Shown here piece by piece: positions 1-9,273 of a stretch of 64,000 bases of DNA. The notes below the pieces were generated by a model. The model worked only from the letters and a program-made list of their open reading frames with translations, was not told the DNA's origin and did not search any database. Source of the stretch: Planctomycetota bacterium. Lineage in GTDB: Bacteria; Planctomycetota; UBA1135; UBA2386. The stretch covers positions 1-64,000 of the forward strand of contig JAJFFD010000101.1 in assembly GCA_021776805.1 (NCBI GenBank), written 5' to 3'. Position numbers and translations under genes: made by a program. Position 1 is the stretch's first letter, and every line of letters begins with the position of its first letter.

Positions 1-145
1 AGACTGACCCTGATTCCAATCCGTGGCGGATACGGATTCCCACCATTGCGCATGAGCGAAGGCGGGCGAATCTCCTTCCCTGGGCCTGTTTCTGTTTCCC
101 AGCAGCCCAGAGCTCGGTCACCATGTTCGTTCGAGGCAGGACCCG
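1..145. other. Left-edge sequence, no gene supported
   Basis: Two + strand frames are open from the left edge, ending in stops at 135-137 and 151-153. Neither translation has recognisable protein character, so no truncated gene is called. A purine-rich GAGGCAGG (about 133-140) sits just before the first supported gene and fits a ribosome binding site. No convincing promoter or riboswitch was found. Confidence 0.4.
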
Positions 146-1255
146 TTGACTAGCAAGAAGATGATCCGCTCCAAGGACCTATCCGACACTCTTCGGTCAG
201 AGATCGGACGCTTTGACGTCGATATCCCGATAAGCGCTGCCACTCCTCCCCCGGCATCCTGGTACACCGACAGCGAGTTTCACGAGCTCGAGAAGGCCAG
301 CACGTTTAGCTCCCACTGGCTATTTGTCGGGCGCATCGATCAGCTCGCGCGGCCCGGGCAATACTTCACCGGCAGCATTCACAAGCGTCCCTACCTAGTC
401 ACCCGTGACCAGGCCGGCGAGCTGCGCGCCTTCTACAATGTCTGTGCCCACCATGGCACCCGCGTCGCGGACGGCTGTGGCGAAGTCGAGCACTTCACCT
501 GTCCCTACCATGGTTGGGAGTACGATCTGGGAGGTGGGCTCAAGCGAGCTCCCCTGGCCGGCAAGGTCGATCAGTTCAAGTCTGGGAAGGTCGGCCTGCA
601 GCCAATTCCCCTCAGCACCTGGGGTCCCTTCATCTTGCTGCACTTTGGCGAGCGCGCGCAGGATCCGGTGGAGCAGTTCGCGGCATTGTCCAAGGAGAGC
701 GAGTTGATGGACATGGATGCCCTGCGCTTCGTGACCCGTCGCGTTTTCGCCCTCGATTGCAACTGGAAGGTCTTCGTGGACAACTATCTGGATGGGGGCT
801 ACCACGTGCCCCACATGCATGCGGAGTTGAATGCGAATCTCGAGTTCGCCGAATACGAAACTCGCTTGGGTGACATCTACTCTATGCAGAGCTGTCCGGC
901 CAAGGGCAGTCAACGCCTCGGGGATCTCGGCCGCTTTCTTTGGATCCACCCCAATTTCATGATCAACCGCTACGGGCCATGGATGGATACCAATCTGGTC
1001 TTGCCCGTGAATGAGAAGTCCTGCCTGGTGATCTTCGATTACTTCCACGTCGGCGGATTGGCTGCAGAGGATGAGACTGCGGCACTCGCGGAGTCGGCGC
1101 GGGTGCAGGCGGAGGACACGGAAATAGTCCTGCGCGTGCAGGAGGGGCTGGAATCAGGGGTTTACAGCGGGCTATATGCTTCCCGCCTCGAAACTTCCAT
1201 GCATCAGTTTCATCGCATGCTGGCCAGTGATTTCAGAGCCTTCGTAGAGGAATAA
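146..1255 (+). CDS. Rieske [2Fe-2S] non-heme iron oxygenase, alpha-subunit type
   Basis: Predicted terminal oxygenase: electrons pass from a Rieske cluster to a mononuclear iron that activates O2 for hydroxylation or oxidative demethylation. The Rieske ligands are C100-x-H102 and C119-x2-H122 (CPYHGW). The mononuclear iron site is seen in DNYLDGGYHVPHMH, with H220 and H225. At 369 aa it is a little short for ring-hydroxylating alpha subunits and nearer to the choline/betaine-type monooxygenases. The TTG start at 146 is preferred because AGG lies 5 nt upstream; ATG at 161 is the alternative. No reductase or ferredoxin gene is adjacent. A GcvT-family gene follows 72 nt downstream on the same strand, which suggests N- or O-demethylation with a folate acceptor. 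Family is clear; substrate is unknown. Confidence 0.9.
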   Translation: MTSKKMIRSKDLSDTLRSEIGRFDVDIPISAATPPPASWYTDSEFHELEKASTFSSHWLFVGRIDQLARPGQYFTGSIHKRPYLVTRDQAGELRAFYNVCAHHGTRVADGCGEVEHFTCPYHGWEYDLGGGLKRAPLAGKVDQFKSGKVGLQPIPLSTWGPFILLHFGERAQDPVEQFAALSKESELMDMDALRFVTRRVFALDCNWKVFVDNYLDGGYHVPHMHAELNANLEFAEYETRLGDIYSMQSCPAKGSQRLGDLGRFLWIHPNFMINRYGPWMDTNLVLPVNEKSCLVIFDYFHVGGLAAEDETAALAESARVQAEDTEIVLRVQEGLESGVYSGLYASRLETSMHQFHRMLASDFRAFVEE

Positions 1256-1327
1256 ACAGGCTTGTAGTCGAGGCCCGCGGGTCCTTCGATACGCTGCCAC
1301 AGCCTGCCTCGAAGCGCCCCTCCTGCC

Positions 1328-2515
1328 ATGCCCCTCCCCAGCCCCTTCCATGAACGCACCGCTTCACTCTGTGAGAGTTTGAAGTTCAAGTCCTGGGCGG
1401 GCTACTTTGCGGTTTGCAGCTACGAATCCCATCCGGATCCGGAGTACTTCGCCTTCCGCAACTCGGCCGGGCTCTTGGATATCACGCCGCTCTTCAAGTA
1501 CGAGCTGAGTGGCGAAGACAGCGCCGCCTTCGTCTCCTATATGGCGACGCGCGATGTGAGCGCTCTGAAGATCGGTCGCGTTACATACTCCTGCTTCTGC
1601 GATCAACGGGGCAAGGTGATCGATGATGGCACCATCTCGCGTCTGGATGAGCAACGCTTTCGAGTGACTACGGGCAGCCCTGCCTATGCCTGGTTTCTCC
1701 AGAACAGCCGAGGCTTTCAGGTCGAGGTTGAGGATGTTTCCGAGAGCATTGCGGCCCTCGCCATCCAGGGGCCGAATTCGCGACGAATCCTTGCCGAGCT
1801 CGTGGGTCCAGGTATCGAAGACTTGCGCTTCTTCGGTTTGGTGGCGGCGAGGATCGCTGGCGTCGAAGTGGAGATCACTCGCACCGGCTATACCGGTGAT
1901 CTGGGGTTTGAGGTTTGGATCCCACGTGATGGGGCCTTGTCGGTCTGGGACGCAGTCATGGCGGCGGGTAAGGCCCATGGCATTATGCCGGTGGGCCTGG
2001 ATGCCCTCGACATCGTGCGTATCGAGGCGGGTTTCCTGCTGCAGGACGTGGACTACTTCTCTGCGCCGCGATGCATCATCGAGTCGCGCAAGTCTACCCC
2101 CTATGAGATCGGCTTGGGCTGGACCGTGGCCTTGGATCGATCGCCATTCATCGGGCAGAAGGCCTTGCGAGAGGAGAAGCAGCGAGGCAGTGACTGGGGC
2201 TTTGTTGGCCTCGAGATCTCCTGGGAAGGGATCGAGGAGATCTACACCGAGTACGGGCTGCCGCCGAGTCTGCCAACCCAGGCATGTCGGATGGCGGTGC
2301 CGGTCTACTCGACCGGTCGGCAGGTGGGGCAGGTGACCAGCAGTACCTGGTCACCCATTCTCAAGAAGTACCTCGCCCTGGCCACGGTCGAAGCCAAGCA
2401 GGTCGAGATCGGTAACCAACTTCGCGTCGAGCACACGGTGGAATACGAACGCATGCGCGTGCTGGCGACCGTGGTCGAGCGACCCTTCTACGATCCGGAG
2501 CGCAAGAGAACATGA
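1328..2515 (+). CDS. GcvT-family (aminomethyltransferase-like) folate-binding protein
   Basis: A 395-aa protein of the glycine-cleavage T-protein fold, which transfers one-carbon units to tetrahydrofolate. The N-terminal part has the family-typical region around FRNSAGLLDITPLFKYELSG, followed by the YSCFCDQRGKVIDDGT segment and, near residue 180, TRTGYTGDLGFEVW (folate-pocket region). The C-terminal GcvT barrel covers about residues 290-385. No other glycine-cleavage gene (GcvH, GcvP) is nearby, so true glycine cleavage is unlikely. The family also includes DMSP demethylase (DmdA), O-demethylases (LigM) and dimethylglycine/sarcosine enzymes. Next to a Rieske oxygenase it may capture the released one-carbon unit. 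The stop overlaps the next start as ATGA, implying translational coupling. Confidence 0.88.
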   Translation: MPLPSPFHERTASLCESLKFKSWAGYFAVCSYESHPDPEYFAFRNSAGLLDITPLFKYELSGEDSAAFVSYMATRDVSALKIGRVTYSCFCDQRGKVIDDGTISRLDEQRFRVTTGSPAYAWFLQNSRGFQVEVEDVSESIAALAIQGPNSRRILAELVGPGIEDLRFFGLVAARIAGVEVEITRTGYTGDLGFEVWIPRDGALSVWDAVMAAGKAHGIMPVGLDALDIVRIEAGFLLQDVDYFSAPRCIIESRKSTPYEIGLGWTVALDRSPFIGQKALREEKQRGSDWGFVGLEISWEGIEEIYTEYGLPPSLPTQACRMAVPVYSTGRQVGQVTSSTWSPILKKYLALATVEAKQVEIGNQLRVEHTVEYERMRVLATVVERPFYDPERKRT

Positions 2516-4107
2516 GTGATCGCTCCTACGACTCCATCGTGATCGGTGGTGGGCACAATGGCTTGGTCTGCGCAGCCTATCTCGCCAGGGCTGGGCAAAA
2601 GGTCTTGGTTCTCGAGCGCCGTCACGTGCTCGGTGGGGCTGCGGTCACCGAGGAGCTGTATCCCGGCTTCAAGTATTCGGTTTGTAGCTACGTGGTGAGC
2701 TTGCTGCGTCCGGAGATCATCCGTGATCTGCAATTGCCCAAGTATGGCTTGGAGATTCTGCCTCTCGAATGCTCCTTCACTCCGGAGCTCGATGGTCCGG
2801 GTTTGGTGCGCTGGCCTGATGCGGACAAGACCCGCCGTGAGATCGCTCGGCTGAGCAAGCGGGATTCGGAGGTCTATCCCCTTTTCGGACGAGAGATGGC
2901 GAAGGTCGGCCGCATGGTGAAGCCCATCCTCGAGATGGTGCCGCCGGATCCGACTTCGCTCAATCCGGCAAACCTGATGGAGATGCTCAAGTTGGGTCGG
3001 CTCTTCGGCCGCCTCAGCGAAGAGGAGCGCATCCTGCAGGCCAAGATGTTCACCATGAGCGCCATCGACTTTCTCGATGAGTGGTTCGAGTCGGACCTGC
3101 TGAAGGCGACCATGGGAGTCAGTGGGATCATCGGCACCTTCCAGGGGGTGCGATCTCCGGGCACCGCCTACGTGCTCATGCACCACTACATGGGGGAGAT
3201 CGATGGCGCCTTCCGGGCCTGGGGCATATCCAAGGGCGGAACGGGCATGATCTCCCAGGCCATAGCCGAGTCGGCGAAAAACCTCGGCGCTGAGATCAGG
3301 ACAGAGGCGGGGGTCGCGCAGATCATGGTGCGTGCGGGACGAGCCAAGGGAGTCGTTCTCGAAGACGGTACGGAGCTAACAGCCCGCCACGTGATTTCTG
3401 GCGTCGATCCGCACCGCACCTTCCTCGGCCTCTGTGAGGCGGGTGATCTGGACGCGGAGTTTCTGGCCTCGATCAAGAAGTTCAAAATGCGCGGCAGCTC
3501 GGGCAAGGTCAATCTCGCCCTCGATCGTTTCCCCGAGTTCACCTGTAGACCGGGGGACGGCATGCATGTGCGTGGCGACCTGGCGATTGCGCCCAGTGTG
3601 GACTACCTGGAACGGGCCTTTGACGATGCCAAGTACGGGGACTTCAGTCGGCGGCCCTTCATGAACGTGGTGATCCCGAGCCTGCTCGATCCATCGGTGG
3701 CGCCGCCGGGCAAGCACGTCATGTCGATCTTCGTGCAGTATGCACCCTACGCGATCAAGGAAGGGCCTGAGGCATGGCCGGAAAGGCGTGAGGCCTTCGG
3801 TGATGCGGTCATCGAAACCCTCGCTGAATACTGCCCCGATCTGGAGTCCTCGATTCTGCACCGGCAGGTCTTGAGCCCCTGGGACATCGAGCAGCAAATG
3901 GGGCTCACGGAAGGGAACATCTTTCATGGGGAGCTCAGCCTGGAGCAGCTCTTCTTCATGCGACCGACCCCACTCTGGGCCAGGTATCAGACTCCGATTC
4001 GTGGTCTTTGGATGTGCGCGTCGGGCACTCACCCTGGTGGCGGGATCATGGGCGCCTCGGGAGCCAACGCCGCCCGGCGCATTCTCAAGAGTCGGGTGAG
4101 GGCCTAA
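2512..4107 (+). CDS. FAD-dependent oxidoreductase, phytoene-desaturase/PYROXD2-like (copy 1)
   Basis: A 531-aa flavoprotein of the COG1233 type. The N-terminal dinucleotide-binding motif is VIGGGHNGLVCAAYLARAG (about residues 9-27), followed by VLERRHVLGGAA. A C-terminal FAD-binding segment is visible in the final 40 residues (GTHPGGGIMGASGANAARRI). The middle part contains ESDLLKATMGVSGIIG, also found in its downstream paralogue. Phytoene desaturases and the mitochondrial PYROXD2 proteins share this architecture. No carotenoid synthase gene is present here, so a carotenoid role is not supported. It starts inside the stop of the GcvT-like gene and probably oxidises an intermediate of the same pathway. 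Confidence 0.88.
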   Translation: MSDRSYDSIVIGGGHNGLVCAAYLARAGQKVLVLERRHVLGGAAVTEELYPGFKYSVCSYVVSLLRPEIIRDLQLPKYGLEILPLECSFTPELDGPGLVRWPDADKTRREIARLSKRDSEVYPLFGREMAKVGRMVKPILEMVPPDPTSLNPANLMEMLKLGRLFGRLSEEERILQAKMFTMSAIDFLDEWFESDLLKATMGVSGIIGTFQGVRSPGTAYVLMHHYMGEIDGAFRAWGISKGGTGMISQAIAESAKNLGAEIRTEAGVAQIMVRAGRAKGVVLEDGTELTARHVISGVDPHRTFLGLCEAGDLDAEFLASIKKFKMRGSSGKVNLALDRFPEFTCRPGDGMHVRGDLAIAPSVDYLERAFDDAKYGDFSRRPFMNVVIPSLLDPSVAPPGKHVMSIFVQYAPYAIKEGPEAWPERREAFGDAVIETLAEYCPDLESSILHRQVLSPWDIEQQMGLTEGNIFHGELSLEQLFFMRPTPLWARYQTPIRGLWMCASGTHPGGGIMGASGANAARRILKSRVRA

Positions 4108-4115
4108 GCAGAAGT

Positions 4116-5651
4116 ATGAGCTACGACCTCATCATCATCGGTGCCGGGCACAACGGGCTTACGGCGGCTGCCGCCCAAGCTGCACGCCGTCGCAAGGTGC
4201 TCGTGCTCGAAGCCCGAGCCGAGCCCGGTGGCCTGGCAGCGGGGCTCGAGTTTCATCCGGGCTTTCGGACCTCCGGTGTCTTGCACGACAGCTCGGGCCT
4301 GCGCAGCTCGGTGATCACTTCCCTCGGACTCGAGTCCCATGGCCTGCGCCGTCGCCCGATTTCGACTTCCGTATTCGCACCACAGGCCGAGGGCCCGGGA
4401 CTGCTCCTGCACGGTGAGCCGAGCCGTGCTGCCGAGGAGATCGCCGTGCATTCCACGGTCGATGCGGAGCGCTATGGCCGCTTCTGCGAGTTTCAAAAGA
4501 AGATCGGCCCCTATCTACGCAATCTGCTGAACACCGCGCCGCCAGACATCTCACCTCGCGGCTTCGGGCAGTTCTGGGATCTCTTCCGACGCGGCATGGG
4601 ACTGCGACGCTTGGGCAGAGAGGACATGTTCGAGTGCCTGCGAATCGGACCGCTCTCCGTCTCTGATTGGCTGGGGGAGTGGTTCGAGAGCGATCTACTC
4701 AAGGCGAACCTGGCGGCTCCGGCGCTGCTCGGAACCTGGGCCGGTCCGCGATCGGCAGGCACCGCGGCTCTCCTGCTCATGCACCAGAGCGTGGCGGAGA
4801 ACGAGGTCATCGGTGGACCAGCGGCGCTAGTGCGCGCGCTCAACGCAGCTTGTGAAGCGCGCGGGGTGGAGCTTCGTTGCGGGGCCAGGGTGGCGAGAAT
4901 CCTGGTCGATGCGAGCAAGGTGAAGGGCGTGGAGCTCGCTGACGGGCAGGTCATCGATAGCACTCGCGTCGCCTCGGCGGTGGATCCACGGCAGACCTTC
5001 TTGGATCTGATCGATCCTCGCGAGTTACCACTCGGTCTCGCCGAGCCGATCAGCAATTGGCGCTGCCGTGGTACCACTGCGAAGATCCACCTCGCCCTCG
5101 ACGGACCTTTGGAGTTCTCTTCCCGGCCGGGGCAGAGTTTCGACGCGGTTCGCATTGGCGAGGACCTGACCGGCATCGAGCGGGCCTTCGACGCGGTCAA
5201 GTATCGCCGTCTGCCGGAAGCGCCGCATCTGGACATCCGCGTTCCCAGTCTGCTCGACCCTGGCTTGGCGCCGGATGGGATGCAGGTGGTTTCAATTCAG
5301 GTGCACTTTGTCCCCTATGATCTGGATGGAGGATGGACGGATGACAGACGCGCTGATCTCATCGAATCCTCCCTTGCTCAGTTGTCCAAGGTGGCGCCGA
5401 GCTGCAGAGATCGCATTGTCGGGCATCAGCTGCTGACGCCTGTGGATCTGGAGAGGGACTTCGGGACGAGCGGTGGGCACATCCACCATGGTGAGCAAGC
5501 TTTGGATCAGCTCTTGTCCCTGCGGCCGCAGGCTCGCTGTGCGCGATATGCCACACCGATCTCAGGTCTCTACCTATGTGGCAGCGGCAGCCATCCCGGT
5601 GGTGGGATCAGCTCTGCCCCGGGGATGCTGGCCGCCCAGGCCATTCGCTGA
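4116..5651 (+). CDS. FAD-dependent oxidoreductase, phytoene-desaturase/PYROXD2-like (copy 2)
   Basis: A 511-aa paralogue of the preceding gene, 8 nt downstream. It keeps the same order of motifs: LIIIGAGHNGLTAAAAQAAR at the N terminus, ESDLLKANLAAPALLG in the middle and GSGSHPGGGISSAPGMLAA at the C terminus. ATG 4116 is chosen because it puts the beta-strand of the FAD motif at residue 4, as in copy 1; an upstream in-frame extension would overlap copy 1 by about 100 nt. Tandem retention with clear divergence suggests two related redox steps or a heterodimer rather than a recent duplication. Substrate unknown. Confidence 0.87.
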   Translation: MSYDLIIIGAGHNGLTAAAAQAARRRKVLVLEARAEPGGLAAGLEFHPGFRTSGVLHDSSGLRSSVITSLGLESHGLRRRPISTSVFAPQAEGPGLLLHGEPSRAAEEIAVHSTVDAERYGRFCEFQKKIGPYLRNLLNTAPPDISPRGFGQFWDLFRRGMGLRRLGREDMFECLRIGPLSVSDWLGEWFESDLLKANLAAPALLGTWAGPRSAGTAALLLMHQSVAENEVIGGPAALVRALNAACEARGVELRCGARVARILVDASKVKGVELADGQVIDSTRVASAVDPRQTFLDLIDPRELPLGLAEPISNWRCRGTTAKIHLALDGPLEFSSRPGQSFDAVRIGEDLTGIERAFDAVKYRRLPEAPHLDIRVPSLLDPGLAPDGMQVVSIQVHFVPYDLDGGWTDDRRADLIESSLAQLSKVAPSCRDRIVGHQLLTPVDLERDFGTSGGHIHHGEQALDQLLSLRPQARCARYATPISGLYLCGSGSHPGGGISSAPGMLAAQAIR

Positions 5652-5654
5652 GCC

Positions 5655-6032
5655 CTACTTCTTGTGGCTCTTGAAGTCCCGCTGATGGGTCACCGTCCGC
5701 GACTGGTCAGCGATGCCGGTGGACTGCGAGTCGAGGGATCGAGCTGAGCCGCTTTGGTTTGGATCGTCCGAATGGGCGCGCGAGTGCACCTTCGGCTTGA
5801 CCAACTTGCCCTTCTTGTCCTTCGGATGAAAGCCACCGCGGTTGTACTTGCTGCGGGCGATCTCGATCTGGTCGAAGAGTGTGGCTTGTGTCTCGGGAAA
5901 CTCAGACTTCATGAACTGGCTGATTTGCTCGTCGGTCAACCGTTCTTCTTTTGCGACTTGCTCGTTCTTCTCAAAGACCTGGATCCAGGTCCGATTCAGG
6001 CTGAGCTTGCTGGTTTTGCCGGTCTTCTGCAT
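5655..6032 (-). CDS. Small basic protein of unknown function
   Basis: A 125-aa Lys/Arg/Ser-rich protein, convergent with the FAD gene. The first half looks folded and helical (TWIQVFEKNEQVAKEERLTD, then FPETQATLFDQIEIARSKYN). The second half is polar, low-complexity and probably disordered (from KDKKGKLVKPKVHSRAHSDD onwards). There is no signal peptide or membrane segment. I recall similar short proteins with a KYNRGGF-type motif from planctomycete genomes but cannot name a family. Overlapping + strand frames lack protein-like composition, which favours this strand. Confidence 0.6.
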   Translation of the reverse strand: MQKTGKTSKLSLNRTWIQVFEKNEQVAKEERLTDEQISQFMKSEFPETQATLFDQIEIARSKYNRGGFHPKDKKGKLVKPKVHSRAHSDDPNQSGSARSLDSQSTGIADQSRTVTHQRDFKSHKK

Positions 6033-6206
6033 GGATTCGCCCTTCGCGGGAAGCCAGAGGATAGCAGGGACTGTGCAGCCCAGCCATGGGCGGAGTCAGA
6101 GGTTGGCTTGTTACATGCTTCTGCGGCGCCTGGAGGTGAATCCAAGGGCTAGAATCCTCGCCGATATCATCCACGCCCGCACCCCGAATCCATTCTGGAG
6201 TTCGCC

Positions 6207-8285
6207 ATGCGCATCCCCCTCAAGTCTGTCGGTCTACTCTCTCTCTCCCTCAGCCTCGGTCTGGCCATTGTCGATACTGCCGATGCGCAGCGTCGACGGG
6301 GAGGGGGTGGTTACCGAGGGCCCGGGACGGTCACTCGCGTGACCTGGGGGGAGGATGGCAAGAGCCTGGAATACAGCACAGAGGGCAATCGCTACCGCTT
6401 CCATCTAGATAGCAGAGAGAAGGAGTCTCTCGGCAAGGACGAGAGTCCTGCCGACCAGGGTCGCGCTGCTGGGCGCGGTCGTCGTGGACGTGGTTCTGCC
6501 GGCTTCGGCAATACGGGGACCTACGTTGGGCGCCCGACCAGAGGTCGTCAGTACACCCAGGTAGATTCACCCGATGGCAACTGGGCTGCGCATTACCAGG
6601 ACTGGAACGTGCTGCTCGAGAACAAGAAGACCGGGCAGAAGGTGCAAGTCACCAAGGATGGCAACGAGAGCATCCACTATGGCACCGCGAGCTGGGTTTA
6701 CGGAGAGGAGCTGAATCAGAATCGCGCCATGTGGTGGACTGATGATTCGAAGAAGTTGGTCTTCTACCGCTTTGATGACACCGGGGTGGAGCCCTTTCAC
6801 CTGGTGACCGGCTGGTCGAAGATCAACACGACGCATTATCCGGAGTACTATCCCAAGCCGGGTGCAAAGAATCCCACCGCCGCGCTCATGGTCTATGACC
6901 TGGCCGCCGAAAAGGTCACGCCGATCAATGCCGCTGTGGAGACCGAGCACTATCTCTTCGACATTCGTCTATCGCCTGCTGGCGACGTGATGATGGTGAG
7001 TCGAACGGATCGTCTGCAGCAGAAGCTGGAGATCCTCGGCATGGATCTGGAGACCGGCGAATGTCGTCTCATCGTCGCTGAAGAGCAGGACACCTATCAG
7101 GCCAACCATCCGGGGATGCGCTTCCTCGACGACAAGCAGCGTTTCATCTGGACCACGGACAAGTCCGGCTTCACCCATTACGAATTGCGCGATCTCAGCG
7201 GCAAGCTGCATCACCAGATCACCTCTGGGGATTTTCAGGCTGGGAGAATTGAGTTTGTCGATGAGGAACGGGGCTTGATGGGTTTCACCGGCTTCAGCTC
7301 CCCGAAGAACCCCTACTACAATCAATACCATCTGGTCGGCTTGCAGGGCGAGGGACAGACTCGCGTCACGAGCCTCGATTATCACCATTCCAACTTCAAC
7401 CTATCGCCGGATCGCAAGTGGCTCGTGGCCCAATACGAAGAGGTCAACAGGCCGCCGAGCACGGCGCTCTACTCTGCGTCTGGAGAACTGGTCGTGCATC
7501 TCGCCGAGAGCGATCCGGCCAGCGCTGCCAATCTGGCCGAGATGTTCAGCTTCCGTTCGAGCGATGATCGCTTCGACATCTACGGGATCCTCTACAAGCC
7601 TGCTGACTTCGATGCGAGCAAGAGCTATCCGGTGATCAACGCGCTCTATGGCGGGCCTGGATCCAACGAGATCAGCGCAGCCTATGTGTCTCGCCCACGG
7701 GCGGAGAACCAGCGCGGTTATCTGGCGGTCAAGGTCAACAACCGGGGCTCAGGCAACCGCGGCAAGGCCTTTCTCGGCGCGACCTATCTCCGCCTTGGTG
7801 ACGCCGATATCCAGGACCATGCAGATGCTATCAGGCTGCTGCGCGAACGCCCCTACGTCGATGGCGATCGGGTGGGCATCGTCGGCAGCTCGTACGGCGG
7901 CTACATGGCGGCGATGGGTATCTTCAAGCACCCGGATGTCTACGCAGCGAGCGTGGCCAAGTCCGCGGTCACTGATTGGCGCAACTACGACACGATCTAC
8001 ACCGAGCGCTACATGAGCACCCCCCAGCTCAACAAGAAGGGCTATGACGTGGGCTCAGCGATGACCTACGTGGATGGCTTCAAGGGCAAGCTCCTCATCC
8101 TCCACGGGATGATCGACGACAATGTGCATCCCACCAATGCCTTTCAATTGATCGAGGCGATGGACAAGGCTGGCAAGCCCTATGAGAGCCGCTTCTTCCC
8201 GAACAATGGGCATGGCACGGGGGCTGGCGGCAACAAGAGCCAGTGGGAGTTCTTCGACCGCTATCTGAAGCCGGAGAGTAACTGA
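6207..8285 (+). CDS. Secreted S9-family peptidase (dipeptidyl-peptidase IV-like)
   Basis: A 692-aa exported serine peptidase. A signal peptide covers about residues 1-27 (hydrophobic SVGLLSLSLSLGLAIVDTA, then DAQ). A Gly/Arg-rich stretch follows (about 28-110). The DPP IV-type beta-propeller runs to about residue 450, and the alpha/beta hydrolase domain closes the protein. The catalytic serine is S562 in GSSYGGYMA, the aspartate lies in DDNVHP (about 637-638) and the histidine is H669 in NNGHG. All three positions are intact, so activity is expected. Likely role: periplasmic release of N-terminal dipeptides, often X-Pro, from peptides. The Gly/Arg-rich insert ahead of the propeller is unusual for the family. 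Confidence 0.93.
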   Translation: MRIPLKSVGLLSLSLSLGLAIVDTADAQRRRGGGGYRGPGTVTRVTWGEDGKSLEYSTEGNRYRFHLDSREKESLGKDESPADQGRAAGRGRRGRGSAGFGNTGTYVGRPTRGRQYTQVDSPDGNWAAHYQDWNVLLENKKTGQKVQVTKDGNESIHYGTASWVYGEELNQNRAMWWTDDSKKLVFYRFDDTGVEPFHLVTGWSKINTTHYPEYYPKPGAKNPTAALMVYDLAAEKVTPINAAVETEHYLFDIRLSPAGDVMMVSRTDRLQQKLEILGMDLETGECRLIVAEEQDTYQANHPGMRFLDDKQRFIWTTDKSGFTHYELRDLSGKLHHQITSGDFQAGRIEFVDEERGLMGFTGFSSPKNPYYNQYHLVGLQGEGQTRVTSLDYHHSNFNLSPDRKWLVAQYEEVNRPPSTALYSASGELVVHLAESDPASAANLAEMFSFRSSDDRFDIYGILYKPADFDASKSYPVINALYGGPGSNEISAAYVSRPRAENQRGYLAVKVNNRGSGNRGKAFLGATYLRLGDADIQDHADAIRLLRERPYVDGDRVGIVGSSYGGYMAAMGIFKHPDVYAASVAKSAVTDWRNYDTIYTERYMSTPQLNKKGYDVGSAMTYVDGFKGKLLILHGMIDDNVHPTNAFQLIEAMDKAGKPYESRFFPNNGHGTGAGGNKSQWEFFDRYLKPESN

Positions 8286-8346
8286 GGTCTCGCGCTGGCT
8301 CTTGCGCTATGGTCAGCACCTGATGACGCGTTCCAAAGGTGATGTG

Positions 8347-9273
8347 ATGAATCTCGAGTTTTCTCGTCCACTGTTGCTCGCTGCCCTGCTCGGACTCCTA
8401 CTGCCCTCTTGCCAGGCAGGGGTCACGTCCCTCTTTGGCGAGACACTCTACGTCGACGAGAGCAATACGGCGACGCGCCAGAGGCAGAAGGAGCAGCTCC
8501 AGGTCGCTGAGGCTGCCTATGCAAGCGCACCAACGAGTGAGCAGGCGGCCATCTGGTACGGGCGCCGCACCGCCTATCTCGGTCGCTATCAGGAAGCGGT
8601 GGACATTTTTACGCGGGCTTTGCAGGAGCATCCTGAGTCCGCGGAGTTGCTGCGTCATCGCGGCCATCGCTACATCACCCTGCGTCGATTCGATCTGGCG
8701 ATCGCAGATTTCGAACGGGCGGTGGAGCTCACCAGGGGCAAGCCAGACGTGGTTGAGCCCGATGGCCAGCCCAATGCGCGCAACATTCCGACTGGAACCC
8801 TGCAGACGAGCATCTGGTACCACTACGGTCTGGCGCGCTACTTGAAGGGTGAATATCCCTTGGCCGAGATCGCCTACCGGAATTGCCTGGCCGCTGCCAA
8901 GAACCCGGACATGCAGTCGGCGGCCAGTTATTGGCTCTACCTGACCCTGACTAGGCAACTCAAGTTCGACGCAGCCGATCGTGTGGCAAAGAGCATCGGC
9001 ACGGACTGGGATATCATCGAGAACCACGCCTACTTCCGCCTTCTTCTGCTCTATGCAGGCAAGTTGGACTACTCGGACTTCGGCGATGAGACCGCGGACG
9101 GCGTGCAGAACGCGACCCAGGACTATGGGCTCTGCAACTACCGTTTGAACCAGGGTAATCGTGAAGGCGCGATCAGCGATCTGAAGGACCTTCTCGCCAG
9201 CGACCAATGGGCGGCCTTCGGTTACATCGCCGCCGAAGCCGACCTGCTGCGCATGGGCGAGACGCCCCGGTGA
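8347..9273 (+). CDS. Lipoprotein with TPR-like repeats
   Basis: A 308-aa predicted lipoprotein. From the ATG at 8347 a short basic/hydrophobic signal (about 18 aa) leads to a lipobox LPSC, so Cys would be acylated. Upstream in-frame starts exist at 8302 (TTG) and 8323 (ATG), but AAAGGTG just before 8344-8347 and the position of the lipobox favour 8347. Residues about 45-130 contain TPR-type helical pairs (AIWYGRRTAYLGRYQEAVDI; LRHRGHRYITLRRFDLAIAD), and a third repeat lies near residue 160. TPRs mediate protein contacts; the partner is unknown. Its stop overlaps the next gene as GTGA. Confidence 0.85.
   Translation: MNLEFSRPLLLAALLGLLLPSCQAGVTSLFGETLYVDESNTATRQRQKEQLQVAEAAYASAPTSEQAAIWYGRRTAYLGRYQEAVDIFTRALQEHPESAELLRHRGHRYITLRRFDLAIADFERAVELTRGKPDVVEPDGQPNARNIPTGTLQTSIWYHYGLARYLKGEYPLAEIAYRNCLAAAKNPDMQSAASYWLYLTLTRQLKFDAADRVAKSIGTDWDIIENHAYFRLLLLYAGKLDYSDFGDETADGVQNATQDYGLCNYRLNQGNREGAISDLKDLLASDQWAAFGYIAAEADLLRMGETPR

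Noticed and set aside
1328-2515. Glycine cleavage system T protein (gcvT proper)
   Set aside because: No gcvH or gcvP is nearby, and the gene is embedded with oxidative enzymes, so only the family level is called.
2512-5651. Carotenoid biosynthesis cluster
   Set aside because: Two phytoene-desaturase-like proteins are present, but phytoene synthase, GGPP synthase and cyclase genes are missing, and the neighbours are Rieske and GcvT proteins.
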